Source: Hermodice carunculata
Lineage: Eukaryota > Annelida > Polychaeta > Eunicida > Amphinomidae
Length of the DNA stretch: 64,000 bases
Assembly (NCBI GenBank): GCA_964020975.1
Contig: OZ026630.1
Span: 64,203,013-64,267,012 of the forward strand
Reading direction: 5' to 3'
Part shown: in pieces, positions 1 to 11,381 of the stretch
How positions within the stretch are numbered: the stretch's first letter is position 1
How the letters are laid out: each line of letters starts with the position of its first letter
Notes under the pieces: model-generated
What the model saw: only the letters and a program-made list of their open reading frames with translations
The model's database searches: none
Told to the model about the DNA's origin: nothing
Program-made: the position numbers and the translations under genes

Positions 1-2870
1 GCAATCAAGATCAGGTTTTTTCAGTCGTGAGACTGAACCTTCCACAGGAGCCTTGGGAGGGGCCTCCCACCTGTCTTCTAAAGGGTGACAGATGTAGGCC
101 ACCAGGTCAAACTGGATGCTGAAAAAGACAAATATCTGCTATGGCATTAGGCTGGACTTGGAAAGATTCATAATCAGGCCGAAGCTCCAGAATGTTCTGT
201 TTGGGACGCTGCGAATCTAGGGGCGGAGGCGCCCTGATCAGCCAGTCCTCCAGGTACATGTAAATGCCTATGGCATTCTGTGGAAACCAGGTGACCATCA
301 GAGGTACCATCGCCAGGCCAAATGGGAGTGCCCTGAATTGGTAGACCAGGCCTGAAAATGTGAACTGCAGATACTTTTGTGAAGTCTCCACAATTGGCAC
401 GTGGAAGAATGCGTTCTTGAGATCCAAGGATATCCCCCATTCCTGCCACAGGGCCACCGCCACCACCAAATGTGGGGTCTCCATCCTGAAGTACGCGACC
501 TCCAAATACATGTTCAGGGTTGACAGGTCTATGACTGGACACCAGCCTCCATCACGCTTGGGGACAGGGAAGAGTAGGTTGTAGAACCCTAGCAACCTGG
601 GATCTCCATCCCCTCTATGGCCTTTTTGCGCCGTTGTTTCTCCACCCCCTCTAGGAACGCCAATCCTTTGGTTCCTGCATGGGGGGGGGGGGGGGGGGGG
701 GAAGTGAACCACTTGAGTTTGGAGCAAAATGGAGGCCTATCTTCACTGAAAGGCAGCAAATAGCCATCATCCTTTATAGACTCCGATTGAGTTCAAAAGG
801 CAGAAAGACAACCACCAACAGGGTTGCCCTGAGACTAGGGGGCGGTCAAGCTAGAGTCAGGAGCCCTGAGGCTTGCCCGACTTCTTTGCTTTAGTGAACT
901 GCTTCCCCTTCTCCGATTGCTTCCCACTCTTCCTGTGGCCTTGCACCACCAAAGGGGTGGTGCGGGTCGAAGGGCAAGTGGGCAAGGGTCTCAAAGCCAT
1001 GCCTCGGGGTGGCTGTGGCCCAGGATGAGAGTGACCAAACAGAGTCAGTCAAAGCCTTTGGTATGTGATCACTTGTCAGAATGGTCCCGAAGGTCCTGTG
1101 TCCATTAAACGGCATCCGCCATCTCTCCCCTGAACAGGGTGCTGGAGAAGAGAGGTCCCATTTGCCCTCTGCAAAAGATTGGGTCAGGCAACGTCTGACC
1201 CTGTAGGTACGCGTCCCTGTATAACAAATGCAAATTTTCTTTGAGCATATAGGCCATCCTAACCTGGTGATCAGTCACTCTCGACAAGGTGTCGTAAGCA
1301 TATTCATCTGCTCAAGCCAGTCCCAGGCGCCCTCCATGATGTGAGCAGAGTGGCAGAGCCCCTTGCATCCTCCTCGAGTCTCTAGAAGGCGTTGCCAGAT
1401 GCAGAGGCTTCTGCTGTCAAGCATAAACTTCCTCCCAATCCAAATCCACTGGAAGAGGAGCGGAAAATCTGCTCAGGTACAGCCCAGCAGGACATGGTGA
1501 CAGGCCCTCACCTCTCCTCCATTAGGAGAACCACAGCTTGGTTTCCCACCAGGCTCTGAATAAGAGCTTTGACGTGACCAAAGCCCTAGGGCAGAGCTGG
1601 AGTGGTATCCAAGAGGGTGGAAGGGGGTTCCACCCACACAACACATGCCATGGAGCTCGGCCACCCAGAACAACTATGGCAGCATGAAGGTCGGCTTGAA
1701 GTCAGCAGCCTGGACCTGCTGACAGATAGATCTAATCGGGGCTCATCCTCCTCTTTGATGTTGATGTCCAAAGACTTGGCATGCGCAAGAGGGGAAGGGA
1801 GACCCAAGGCCTCATCAAACAGATGTTTGTCCGATGGCAATGGGCTGCTGCTTGTGACAGAAGCAGGTCTGTCACCACACTTCACAATAGGGTAGTCTTC
1901 CATGGAAGTCATCCCAGCTGTCATCATGGCCTGCACCTGCTCTTTCTATGCAGCCAGTGAGTGGGACTTCTGGAGGACTCAGCACAGAAGCTACAACTGC
2001 TGCAGATTCTGAAGTCTGCTGACTTTTGACCCGAGCTCTTGGACCCAAGAGCTTGGGTAGTCTGGCACTTTGATGTTCCGGGACATCCAGATTTGCACCT
2101 GAGCACCCGTAAGATCAGCTCGGGTTCCAGAATGCACAGACGGGAACCCATAGGTTTCCATCCTGGCTTCACCAACTTTCGCGGTCTGGACTCCCGAGCA
2201 CTGAGACCCTGAGGTCCAAGCTCTTGAAAGATTCCACGCTGGAAACTTTCCCTTAGAACTGGGAACAAATAGCTGTATGTTCAGGCTCAGCATGCAGTCC
2301 AGCTTTATCACTGATGAACGATTAAGTGGAGAGGCATTTAATTCATGACCCAGTACCAGATAACAGGGGATGTTAATCATTTGCTTTGTCTACCATATGG
2401 GTATAGTAGGCACCCCACTGTCTTGATCAGCATAATGTACATACCAGGGAACAGATAAAAGCTTAGCCTGGACCCCCCATCGTACCTGACCTGGCCTTTC
2501 ATATACTAGGGGTATCGAGCTCTCCTTCTTCTAAAGCAGTTTTCCATCATGTCAAATGGCGCTTAGCCTGCTTCTTTGGAGGGAACTCCAAAGTGGTGGG
2601 CTGCAAGGTAGCAATCAGGGCTCTGAACAGATCCACTTGCAGTCCTAGCCATAGACGCCTGGCTGCTGAGAGCCTTAAGCTTGGGTCACTCGCCATTATG
2701 GAGCAGCAGTCGTTACCTTCTGTTGAGCTGGGCGCTCAAGATCCCCGCAAGGTGATCCCTTGCTGCCCTGCTTGTATCTGCATCGTCTCTTCTCCTTACT
2801 CCCCTGGGAGGTTTTCAGGTATAGAGACAGCGGCAACCTGAGCCTGTGAGCATTCCACATGGGATCATCT
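1..2870 (-). mobile_element. Broken DIRS-type retrotransposon fossil, running off the left edge
   Basis: On the minus strand a DIRS-type reverse transcriptase lies at about 107-590 and is preceded (higher coordinates, about 890-2400) by a long GC-richer stretch with Ser/Pro/acidic reading segments, as in the gag-like first ORF of DIRS elements. RNase H and the tyrosine recombinase of the family would lie left of base 1 and are not in the window. The copy is broken in several places and no terminal repeat was identified. The right limit near 2870 is a composition estimate. DIRS elements are LTR-retrotransposon kin that integrate with a tyrosine recombinase. The age is old enough for coding decay, but the reverse transcriptase is still easy to recognise. 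Confidence 0.8.
107..590 (-). pseudogene. Reverse transcriptase part of the DIRS fossil
   Basis: The translated minus strand shows the reverse transcriptase signature of the DIRS group: a PVPKRDGGW block, then a VIDLSTLN block, SLDLKNAFFHVP (the catalytic Asp region), and LPFGLA. These blocks occur in the order and spacing expected for the fingers and palm of the enzyme, which copies element RNA into DNA. DIRS and Ty3-type reverse transcriptases are related; the KNAFFHVPI and RALPFGLA wording favours DIRS. It is a fossil, not an active gene. Confidence 0.85.
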
Positions 2871-3218
2871 ACGGTTCTCCAGCAGAGTCACAGGAGAAGT
2901 CTTGACGGAGTCAGAGTCCAAGGCCCAGCATTTGGCTGTAACAGCTTACCGCCTATGCCAAGCGCTCTCACTCTTTCCCTGAGCCTACTCATAGAGCAGC
3001 CACTTGTCCTCTTCCCAACCAACACAAAACCAACATGTTCCACATCCACTACATTTCAGAACAATCTCTGATGGTTTTGGAGAACTCAAAAATAGCTGAG
3101 GGTAGTCCAAGACAACACATTCAGGATTGTTCGCCATTCACACTGTTTCTGATAAAATACCTGGAGGAATATAACTGTTAATCATAATCACCGAGTGCCA
3201 CACTTTATGCTGCACCTT

Positions 3219-3272
3219 GATCATGTCCTCCTTCATTTGCTGTTTAACAGAAAATGAAGGACATGATCCACC
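3219..3272. repeat. Hairpin around GATCATGTCC / GGACATGATC
   Basis: GATCATGTCC followed by TTCATTT on the left is answered by AAATGAAGGACATGATC on the right. This gives about a 17-bp stem with a small bulge and a short loop. It overlaps the next palindrome by a few bases. Confidence 0.7.
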
Positions 3273-3324
3273 TGGTGTCAGAATGAAGAAACATAATATG
3301 TTCCTTCATTCCAACACCAGATGG
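3268..3324. repeat. 57-bp near-perfect palindrome
   Basis: The left arm runs CCACCTGGTGTCAGAATGAA and on to the centre near 3296; the right arm reads back TTCATTCCAACACCAGATGG. About 28 bp per arm pair with three mismatches and almost no loop. It may be the core of a miniature inverted-repeat element; no flanking target duplication was found. Confidence 0.75.
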
Positions 3325-3891
3325 AGCAAGTTTATGGGAGGAACAGGAGTGCTCACTTTGTTCAGATATGGAAGTGCATCAATAAAACCATCTGGTGTAA
3401 TAAAATACCTCAAATATCTGATGTAATCAAATGCTTTAGTAAAACATTAAACTTCTAAAAATATTCAGCAAGAGTGATTTCACATTCAAGGCACAAAATT
3501 CTGAAAAAAAAGTGTATATCTGTGTACGGAGAGCTACACATTTCTTCTCCTGTCAGTGCACAAGTAACAATGTCACATTCATTTAAAAAGTATTTTTCAT
3601 GCGTTCTCCCAGTGTGACACTTGACTACACAAACAATATCCAAGTATGCTCACCTAGGATCAAAGGGTAGGAACAATTACTGATATACATCTATGTAGCT
3701 TCCACAGAATTTCATTGTATTACATTTGCAATATTGGTAAATAAATACAAACACTTGGACCCTAGCCAATCTGCAAATACAACCATTGTGACCATAATGT
3801 ACCAACTTATAATAAGCTGGTATCTTTGCATTTCATTGGTAAAACACTTGCATGGATCAGATTATGAGGTTGCATGCATCTCACTTTTTTA

Positions 3892-4615
3892 AACAAGGGC
3901 TGTGCGAACAGCCCATCCTTGGCTGACCTTCACTTTCAAGCCATAAAAAGTCTCACTCCAGTATAGTGGATGAAGATGTTGGAGAGGAAGTAAAAACTGA
4001 GTTTCCATTCCAATCTCCATGGACTCTCATGGTAATCAATAGGAATGTATGCATTAACCAGCAGGTACCCAAATTGAAAAAATTATTAAAAATCAAATTA
4101 AAAAATTCATTAAAAATCAGGGATCCAGAATATCAGCAACTAGCAAATAATTTTCAATTAATCCTGTCACAAGCTATACTTTGACAAACTTTCAGAACAA
4201 TCTGAGTGACCGTTTTGTAGAAGTCCAAAATTGGGAAAATATACAAAAGTGACGATTCAAGGGAAGAAATCTAAAATAGCGAAAACACACCCAAAAAAAT
4301 TAAAATAAATGCAGCGCCACCTGGTTAACAATTGAAAAAATAGGAGCCTTTAGAAGTATTGCTGGGTGACATCAAGGCAACTGGGCCAGCAGTTTCAAAA
4401 AAATTTTAAGACATGCCCCCTACCTCCCTGGAAAAACCCCAAAATCACTGGAGCGTGGCCATTTTAACACACTTGCTAAAGCCCCATCCAAGGTACACTG
4501 CCACAAAGTTTGAAGTGAATCTGGCCGACGGTTTCAGAGAAGTCATCAATAATGTAAATTGTGGATGAACACACGATCGACCATACAACCTCAGCTGACT
4601 TGTCACCTGAGGTAA
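3892..4615 (+). mobile_element. Hairpin-capped non-autonomous element, R4 family
   Basis: It starts with the header AACAAGGGCTGTGCGAACAG, whose GGGCTG and CAGCCC form a stem, followed by a GGCTGAC motif. The body carries the R4 marker GCGCCACCTGGTTAAC and repeated phrases of the type GACCATTTGAACAAACTTGG in diverged form. It ends near CCTCAGCTGAC...CACCTGAGG, a second hairpin. No coding capacity is seen. The same header and body types recur at 48269-51392 and 63404-64000. Confidence 0.6.
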
Positions 4616-4679
4616 TGAAAAATTCTGGTCAAAAAGTTTGTGTTGGTTAAACTTTGAACAAATTTTGCACATAAGGGGT

Positions 4680-4820
4680 CATCATTTAGCATTCTGTAGG
4701 CCAAGAGGGCACATACAGCACACTCCATGCCCAAGGTCACAGAAAGCATCATTATTTACTATGCTGTAGGCCAAGAGCATACTCACTCAGGACAGTATAT
4801 GGCTAAGGTCACCAATTTTC
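4680..4820. repeat. Diverged tandem duplication, about 70 bp
   Basis: Two neighbouring copies share CTGTAGGCCAAGAG and end with AAGGTCAC (about 4680-4745 and 4748-4820). They differ at many positions. Nothing coding is visible between here and the satellite that begins at 5104. Confidence 0.55.
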
Positions 4821-5103
4821 AGCAGCACCACCTGGGTGCTTGGTGTGCCAATCTGCAGAAAAAACTTCAACTTATGATTCTTGTTCCATCATTTGTGTCC
4901 AGGTACAAGTTGATATCTTTGCAAATACTTGGGCATAAACCAAATTACAAAGGCTTGTAATAATGGAGGTCTCAGGTTATAACTAGAACAGACTGATTTT
5001 CCAACAGAAAATCAAATGTCTCCCGGTGGAACACTTACGTCTCTGAATAAGCTACAGGTGATAACAAATTACAAATGACCAAGTTTGCTTGAAAATTACA
5101 TTC

Positions 5104-6632
5104 CTATTTTAGCTCTCACCTAGATACATTACTATAGCAAATTTTCATCAAGTTCTTCAAGACTTATTGCAGAGAAACCAATTTCACATAAATGACCCTG
5201 TGACCTTGAACATTAGGTCAAGGTCATCCAAATACAATCCCAACATTGGTCTTACCTTGATACATAATCCTACCAAGTTTCATCAAATTCCATCATGTTC
5301 TTCATGACTAATCGAACGGTAACCAATTTCACATAAGTGACCCTGTGACCTTGAAAATTCGCTCAAGGTCATCCAAATACAATCCCAACTTAGGTCTTGC
5401 CTAGATACATAATCCTACCAAGTTTCATCAAATTCCATCACGTTCTTCATGACTTATCGAACGGAAACCAATTTCACATAAATGACCCTTTGACCTTAGA
5501 AAACTAGGTCAAGGTCACCCATATGCAATCCCAACCTAGGTCTTACCCAGATACATAATCCTACCAAATTCCATCAAGTTCTTCATGACTTATCGAACGG
5601 AAACCAATTTCACATAAGTGACCCTGTGACCTTCAGAATTCGCTCAAGGTCATCCAAATACAATCCCAACATAGGTCTTGCCTAGATACATAATCCTACC
5701 ACGTTTCATCAAATTCCATTAAGTTCTTCAAGACTTATCGCATGGAAACCAATTTCACATAAGTGACCCTGTGACCTTCAGAATTTGCTCAAGGTCACCC
5801 AAATACAATCCCAACCTAGGTCTTGCCTAGATACATAATCCTACCAAGTTTCATCAAATTCCATCATGTTCTTCATGACTTACCGAACGGAAACCAATTT
5901 CACTTAAATGACCCTGTGACCTTGAAAACTAGGTCAAGGTCACCCAAATACAATCCCAACCTAGGTCTTGCCTAGATACATAATCCTACAAAGTTTCATC
6001 AAATTCCATCACGTTCTTCATGACTTATCGAACGGAAACCAATTTCACATAAATGACCCTTTGACCTTAGAAAACTATGTCAAGGTCACCCAAATACAAT
6101 CCCAACCTAGGTCTTACCTAGATACATATTCTTACCAAGTTTCATCAAATTCCATTAAGTTCTTCAAGACTTATCACACAGAAACCAATTTCACATAAGT
6201 GACCCTGTGACCTTGAGAATTCGCTCAAGGTCATCCATATACAATCCCAACTTAGGTCTTGCCTTGATACATAATCATACCAAGTTTCATCAAATTCCAT
6301 CATGTTCTTCATGACTTATCGAACGGAAACCAATTTCACATAAGTGACCCTGTGACCTTGAAAATTTGCTCAAGGTCACCCAAATACAATCCCAACCTAG
6401 GTCTTGCCTAAATACATAATCCTACCAAGTTTCATCAAATTCCATCACGTTCTTCAAGACTTATCGCACGGAAACCAATTTCACATAAGTGACCCTGTGA
6501 CCTTGAAAATAAGGTCAAGGTCACCCAAATACAATCCCAACCTAGGTCTTGCCTAGATACATAATGCTACCAAGTTTCATCAAATTCTGTCAAGTCCTTC
6601 AAGACTTATCACACGGAAACCAAGTGTTGAAG
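5104..6632 (+). repeat. 145-bp tandem satellite, about 10 copies
   Basis: The junction TGACCCTGTGACC recurs at 5193, 5338, 5483, 5619, 5764, 5909, 6054, 6200, 6345 and 6490. The spacing is 145-146 bp, with one 136-bp copy carrying a small deletion. Each monomer contains TGACCTTGA, then about 6-8 bases, then TCAAGGTCA, an inverted pair, followed by a conserved tract with CAATCCCAACCTAGGTCTTG and TTTCATCAAATTCCATCA. Divergence between copies is low, about 5-10 percent by eye. Short reading frames in the array are by-products of the repeat. Confidence 0.95.
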
Positions 6633-6727
6633 AACATGAACAACAACAACAACAACAACAACAACAAGCGGAAGAAACGGGCACTAAAACAATATGTCCC
6701 CCGGCTTCCACCGGGAGACATAATTCT
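6633..6727 (+). repeat. Terminal module of the AGGTCA array: (AAC)n and a closing hairpin
   Basis: The last monomer runs into GTGTTGAAGAACATGAACAAC, a short AAC run, GCGGAAGAAACGG, and a hairpin at 6693-6722 with arms TATGTCCCCCGG and CCGGGAGACATA. The same order (GTGTTGAAGA, an A/G-rich GCAGAAGAAA tract, then ATGTCTCC...GGAGACAT) closes the related arrays at 11846-11882 and 26824-26853, so this looks like the fixed 3' end of an element. Confidence 0.75.
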
Positions 6728-7660
6728 TCATCAAAGACTGAAACAGGTGGCTCTTTGGCTTCAGAAGAGCTGTGCCAGTCTTTTTCATCAATACAGTCCT
6801 CCAGTTATTGTTGAGCAATAGATCAACAGCATTGGCTATCATACATCTGTAACACAAATTTACAATCTTAGTCAAATAATGAATTTACTGGGTATGAGCA
6901 ACAGATGAGAATCTGTGTAATCACTATGGAAACTACATGTATATAGAACTAGAAGCTGGTCAGAGACTGAAAACCCCTCTGCCAGGGTTGATAACTGGGA
7001 AAGGGTACTTTAGGTGAAGACCATGTACCTGCATGTGAGACCAGGAGGATTATAATGCTGACAATATTCCAGAAAAGTCTGAAAATAAATTTATGCCTAA
7101 GCTTCCACTGGTTCTAATATTTTAGATCATTGAAAAAGAAATATTGGTTATAACTATAAATATTCTTGACAATAACCATTACCCATTAGAATTATAAAAA
7201 TGAATTAATATGTCTTTGATGGAATGGACATATTATAATGCAAAGAGCAAGAAAGTGGAATTCATCTATAAATTGAGTGATTGAATAACATGGAATAGTT
7301 CCAGGTTTATGGCCCAGAGTTATCATGAGTATTTGATTGATGCTGAAATGTTGCCCAATCCATTAATAATTGGTTTACTAAAGCAGAAAAAAACCTTGGC
7401 TATGTATATCATCACTGCCATAATGTATTAATGATGACAGCATTTAACACCAAATAAGTATAAAATCTGTACCCTTACCTAAAGTGTGTCCCACCTCATT
7501 ATCAATAAGGATCCAAAGTACCCCAGAAACATACAGGGCAAAAATATGGTTAACTTTGCTTGAATCTGCAAACTCCTCTAGTATCAGCATGTGATTGTAC
7601 ATCTTCAGTTCGTGACGAAAATAGAAGTTGATGAGGTCACTGATATTCAATAGGCAGACT
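6728..7660. other. No gene seen
   Basis: A short fragment near 6948 (CTAGAAGCTGGTCAGAG, then CCCCTCTGCC) resembles the 5' end of the R5/R6 elements. The rest is AT-rich sequence with no supported feature. Confidence 0.45.
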
Positions 7661-7680
7661 TATGGGAAAGCAGTACGGAT

Positions 7681-8280
7681 GAGTGACTGTGACCTAATTG
7701 TGACCTCGAAGTATGTCACATGTAGGTCAAGGTAACTTCTGCTTGACCTAATGTCAAAGCTTTGGTGCAAATGCAGCGAGCAGAGACATCACGGCAAGAC
7801 CATTTTTCTTCAATGAGGCACTGTGACCTAAATATGTGACCCAATGACCTAGTTTTCACCAGGTGCCTGAGGCATCCTCAGGACCAACTGTCATAAATAA
7901 TTGGTGCAGCTACAATGAGTACTTTAATATTTGGAGATATCATGGTACCGCCACTTTTTTCAATGCAGCATTGTATCCTAAATATAGGACCCAGTGACCT
8001 AGTTTTTTATAGGTGTCCGGGGCATCCTTAGGATATTTTTTTTAAGTATTGTGTTAGCGTCATGTTTTTTTCAATGTAGTACTATGACATGAATATGTGA
8101 CCAAGTGACTTACTTTTGATGAGCACCTGAAAAACCTCAATGGTTCCTTGTGATAAAAATTTGGTCTCTGTAAAGTGAATATTTTTGGAGATACAGCAGA
8201 AACATGGCACAGACAGACCGATGGACAGATGCACAGGTTATGACAATACCCCTCCGGCCTATATGGGCCAAGGGGTAAAA
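7681..8280 (+). mobile_element. R5 element copy with intact 3' tail
   Basis: It holds three to four diverged monomers with GTGACCTAAATATGTGACC and GTGACCTAGTTTTC. The tail is a GACAGACCGATGGACAGATG tract followed by CCTCCGGCC...GGCCAAGGGGTAAAA, a small hairpin. The same tail closes the copies at 14518-15494 and 54266-55250. Confidence 0.7.
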
Positions 8281-8880
8281 AAAACATTCAGAAAACGGAT
8301 TACCCAGATGGCCATCAAATAAATATTTCAAAAGTTTCACAAGTTTAAAATTAATAATAAGAAGCTGGTTTTCAACAGGAATGTGGTCCATTAAAAGGTG
8401 TATCTCTGATAAAAATTTGGTGAAGCTGTGTTGGATCCTTGTTGTGATATTATGGTTATGTCATCCCCTTTGGCCCCACTGAGATGGCCTTGAAGATAAA
8501 TCCTTTAAAGTTTCATAAAAAGTTTATAAATAATCAGAGGAAGGTGGTTTGAATAGGAACCTGGGCCATCATAACATGCATCTCTGACAAAAATTTGGTA
8601 AAGCTGCAGCAATATTTTTGGAGATATCGCGGTAATTAACATCATTAGGGTTGACTCCACTCAGACAGCCTTCAAATAAATACATTAATAGTTTCACAAA
8701 AAGTAAAAAATAATTGGAAGAGCCTGATTTTAAATAGGAACATGGTCCATCATAAGGTCCTTCTGTGACAAAAATTTGGTACAGCTACGGTGAATATTTT
8801 TTAAATTATCCTGGTAACATTCACCAGATGGACGGACGAGGCAGGGGATGACAATATCCTCGGGCACTTTATGTGCCAAT
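8281..8880 (+). repeat. Decayed R5-related tandem monomers
   Basis: Phrases of the kind GGACCATCATAAGGT, GACAAAAATTTGGT and AGCTGCAGCAATATTTTTGG repeat about every 170 bp. They end in a GATGGACGGACGAGGC tail at about 8830. This looks like an older relative of the R5 unit just upstream. Confidence 0.5.
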
Positions 8881-9660
8881 GGTAACAAATGGACAACAAT
8901 GAATATATTACATTAAACAGTGGCTTCCCCTTATGTGTTTCTGATCTACTGAATCCTTTCATCAGGGGAAGGAGGCTACTTATGTTTTATTGAAAAAGAT
9001 TGCATGATGTGGACATCTGAAACTTATTTCATGAGGAAATGGGACTTACAGTGACAACACAGGTCAGAGTCCCTGGCCGATAGCATCAACACTATGTGTT
9101 CTCCAGCCACTGAAACAAGTTCAAAGGAGAAGGTAACGAGGCAGACTTTAATGATTTTTAAGACATTCTGGATATGCACTGCCACTTTAAGCAAGAAAGG
9201 GTTACCTCGAGTGTTCTGTGACAGTACTCTGTGTGTCTATGTCCCCGTATGGATCTCCACTTGAACTCACACCATGTACACGAGAACCTACTCAAGCAAA
9301 CACGACTGTCAGGTGTCTACTACATGTCGCTGTCCTGTATAGTTTCGACTCTGCCCTGGCAGCCCCATCTCAATTATACGCAGTGGAATGTGCATTCTGG
9401 TTCCTTTGGACCGATCCAAAGAGAAATGTATTGAATTTGCAGCAAAAATTGCATAAAGGTTTTACAGTTGTTAAATTGCCGAGGTGAAAGGTTAAGTCAC
9501 ACGCATAACCCAAAACTTTTAAAATCTGTCAGGTGACCTTATTTCTGGAGGACTAGTAAAGTTATCCTTTGTAACTGATCTATATGCAAAAACATTAATT
9601 GCTCATTTTGTGAAAAATCTGCTTATTTAGTGATCAAATGTGCCAGAATTTACATGATAG
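8881..9660. other. No gene supported; unique-looking sequence
   Basis: An open frame of 89 codons (9218-9487, plus strand) and an overlapping one of 67 codons exist. Neither shows a recognisable domain or splice context. This is one of the few segments without an obvious repeat match inside the window. Confidence 0.4.
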
Positions 9661-9661
9661 T

Positions 9662-9850
9662 CAGAATGACCTTAAGACCCCCTCTGCCTTGGTAAAATAT
9701 GATGACCCCTAGTGACCTTGAAAACAGGTCAAGGTCACTGAATGTCCAATTCAGTCAAGCTTCTAATGATATGCTTCTTCAGTACAAATTTCATGATGGC
9801 AGCTCAATATCTTTTACAGTCTACAAGGATGATAGACAGATGGACACAAG
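9662..9850 (+). repeat. R6 repeat copy
   Basis: ATGACCTTAAGACCCCCTCT, GATGACCCCTAGTGACCTTG and AGGTCAAGGTCACTGAATGT are shared with 60455-60840. A diverged form lies at 40596-40975. It ends near a GATAGACAGATGGACA tract. Confidence 0.65.
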
Positions 9851-10016
9851 TACGTACAGTTCTGGAAGTCGCCACAAAACATGTATGAAAATTTTATTTT
9901 AACGTCATCCCTGGACTAAGCCTGTATGATGTCAACTAAACAAAGTCACTAAACATGAAGGACATCACATTTTACAGGATGAGCATGTCAGCACTGGTGT
10001 CAATCTAACAGATTAA

Positions 10017-10261
10017 CTCTGTCTGGAGCAGTCGTTGATTTTCCTCCATATTTACCTAGTGTTTTGATGAAAGGTGCACTCCAATTGTACACAGAAAATC
10101 TTCAGATACATGATTAGGTACCAACACGCCTGAAGTCTGCATTTTCTCATTACCTGGCAGGTCATGGTGCTGCTTGCCCACTGGCAGCTATGCCATGACT
10201 TGCAGAGCAATACAAACAGCACCAGCTGAGACCTGTGATTACCTCTGTTATGTGGAATGAG
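10017..10261 (-). mobile_element. TTAA-flanked hairpin MITE, subfamily I (copy A1)
   Basis: TTAA at 10013-10016 and 10262-10265 flank a 245-bp non-coding element. Read on the minus strand it contains the family core GTGTTGGTACCTAATCATG and a decayed subterminal hairpin (CCTGGCAGGTCATGG with CCATGACTTGCAG). It lies head to head with copy A2 and shares one TTAA with it. TTAA duplication is typical of piggyBac and Kolobok transposons. Confidence 0.7.
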
Positions 10262-10265
10262 TTAA

Positions 10266-10508
10266 CTCATTCCATACTATGGTCACATGTCTTGGTCATT
10301 AGTTCTGGCACTGCCTGGCAAGTCATGCTGCCACTGCCCTTGCAGCAGCTGCAGCATGGCTTGCCAGGCAGTGCCAGAACCACTGACTTAAGACTATAGG
10401 CATGTTGGTACTTGAATGAAAGCTCTTTTCCTGAAGAATTCAAATATGCTATTGTCGTCTTAAATCTAGGTAAATATACCGAAAAATCAGGGACTGGTAT
10501 GGAATGAG
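10266..10508 (+). mobile_element. TTAA-flanked hairpin MITE, subfamily I (copy A2)
   Basis: TTAA at 10262-10265 and 10509-10512 bound a 243-bp element with ends CTCATTCCATACTATGG and ACTGGTATGGAATGAG. A 29-bp hairpin with one mismatch occupies 10303-10331 and 10351-10379 (CTGGCACTGCCTGGCAAG stem). The core GCATGTTGGTACTTGAATGA matches the copies at 21961 and 63054. No coding capacity. Confidence 0.8.
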
Positions 10509-10513
10509 TTAAT

Positions 10514-11380
10514 CTTCTTCAGAATGAACACAGGAAGACAGCAATTCTTACACAAAACCTAAGCCTTGGCATGGACCCAGATAGTAAGTCAGTCACATTG
10601 TGTCTGGCAAGCCAAATACAGGTATGCACATCATTTCACTGATTTGCACTTCAGGTATATTTCCTCCTTTCACCACAAGCCATTGTAGACTTGTCTGATG
10701 GTCACAACCCATGCACAGTGGCTGGGAGCAACCCAGTGCAAACTACCACATACACCAAGGTCCCTTCTTCACTGAGCAAAACTGGTCTGCTCTCTTTGGT
10801 TATCCCTACTTTGTACCATATTGCATTGAAAACCGATGGGATATGGCCTATGTGATATTGTTCACCATATCACATGGGTGGGACTACTTTTTCACACCTC
10901 CCCCAGACCCGTTGTTGATGGAGCTGTACCATCAGCGCCGCAAAATGAGCGGTTTCATTCCATGATTTGGGGGGGGGGGGATTATACTCTTTTAATATTT
11001 TGTATTTAGTGATGATTAAACAAACGACAAATAAAAATCAGTAATACATCTTGTTTAAATCAGCCAAATTCAGGCCTAATGGTTAATTTGCATTCATAAC
11101 CACAAGATGGCTCTGCAAAATGTGGGGCATGCTCAATTTTCAGAACAGCTGGATGAGTGGCGAAACACGGTTGACACTTTGAGGATTTTGTGGAAATATT
11201 ACTGTTCAGTGAGGTTTGTGGGTAATATTGAAGGACATTTATGCAGCAACATTTCAGAATAAGCTTTAATGTGACCCCTATCAGTTTTGGTCGCAAAATC
11301 GAAATCATTCGGGCAGCCCAGGAATGGAAAGTGAACCTCAAAGGGTCACTTTAAAGCTATAATAAGTAAATATCATACCC
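10514..11380. other. No gene supported
   Basis: An 84-codon frame at 10711-10965 (plus) ends at a poly-G run and has no recognisable domain. It spans an imperfect hairpin (GATATGGCCTATGTGATATTG region). A poly-G run lies at 10971-10980. Nothing else is recognised. Confidence 0.4.
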
Positions 11381-11381
11381 T

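Larger units (their letters stand above)
2871..3890. other. No gene seen; contains two inverted repeats
   Basis: Only short non-coding-looking reading frames occur here. The notable structures are a hairpin at 3219-3272 and a long palindrome at 3268-3324, listed separately. The stretch from 3420 to 3890 is AT-rich and I recognise nothing in it. Confidence 0.5.

Noticed and set aside
9218-9487. 89-codon plus frame
   Set aside because: No domain, no splice signals, and an overlapping frame is equally open.
10711-10965. 84-codon plus frame
   Set aside because: Spans an imperfect hairpin and ends at a poly-G run; no recognisable motif.
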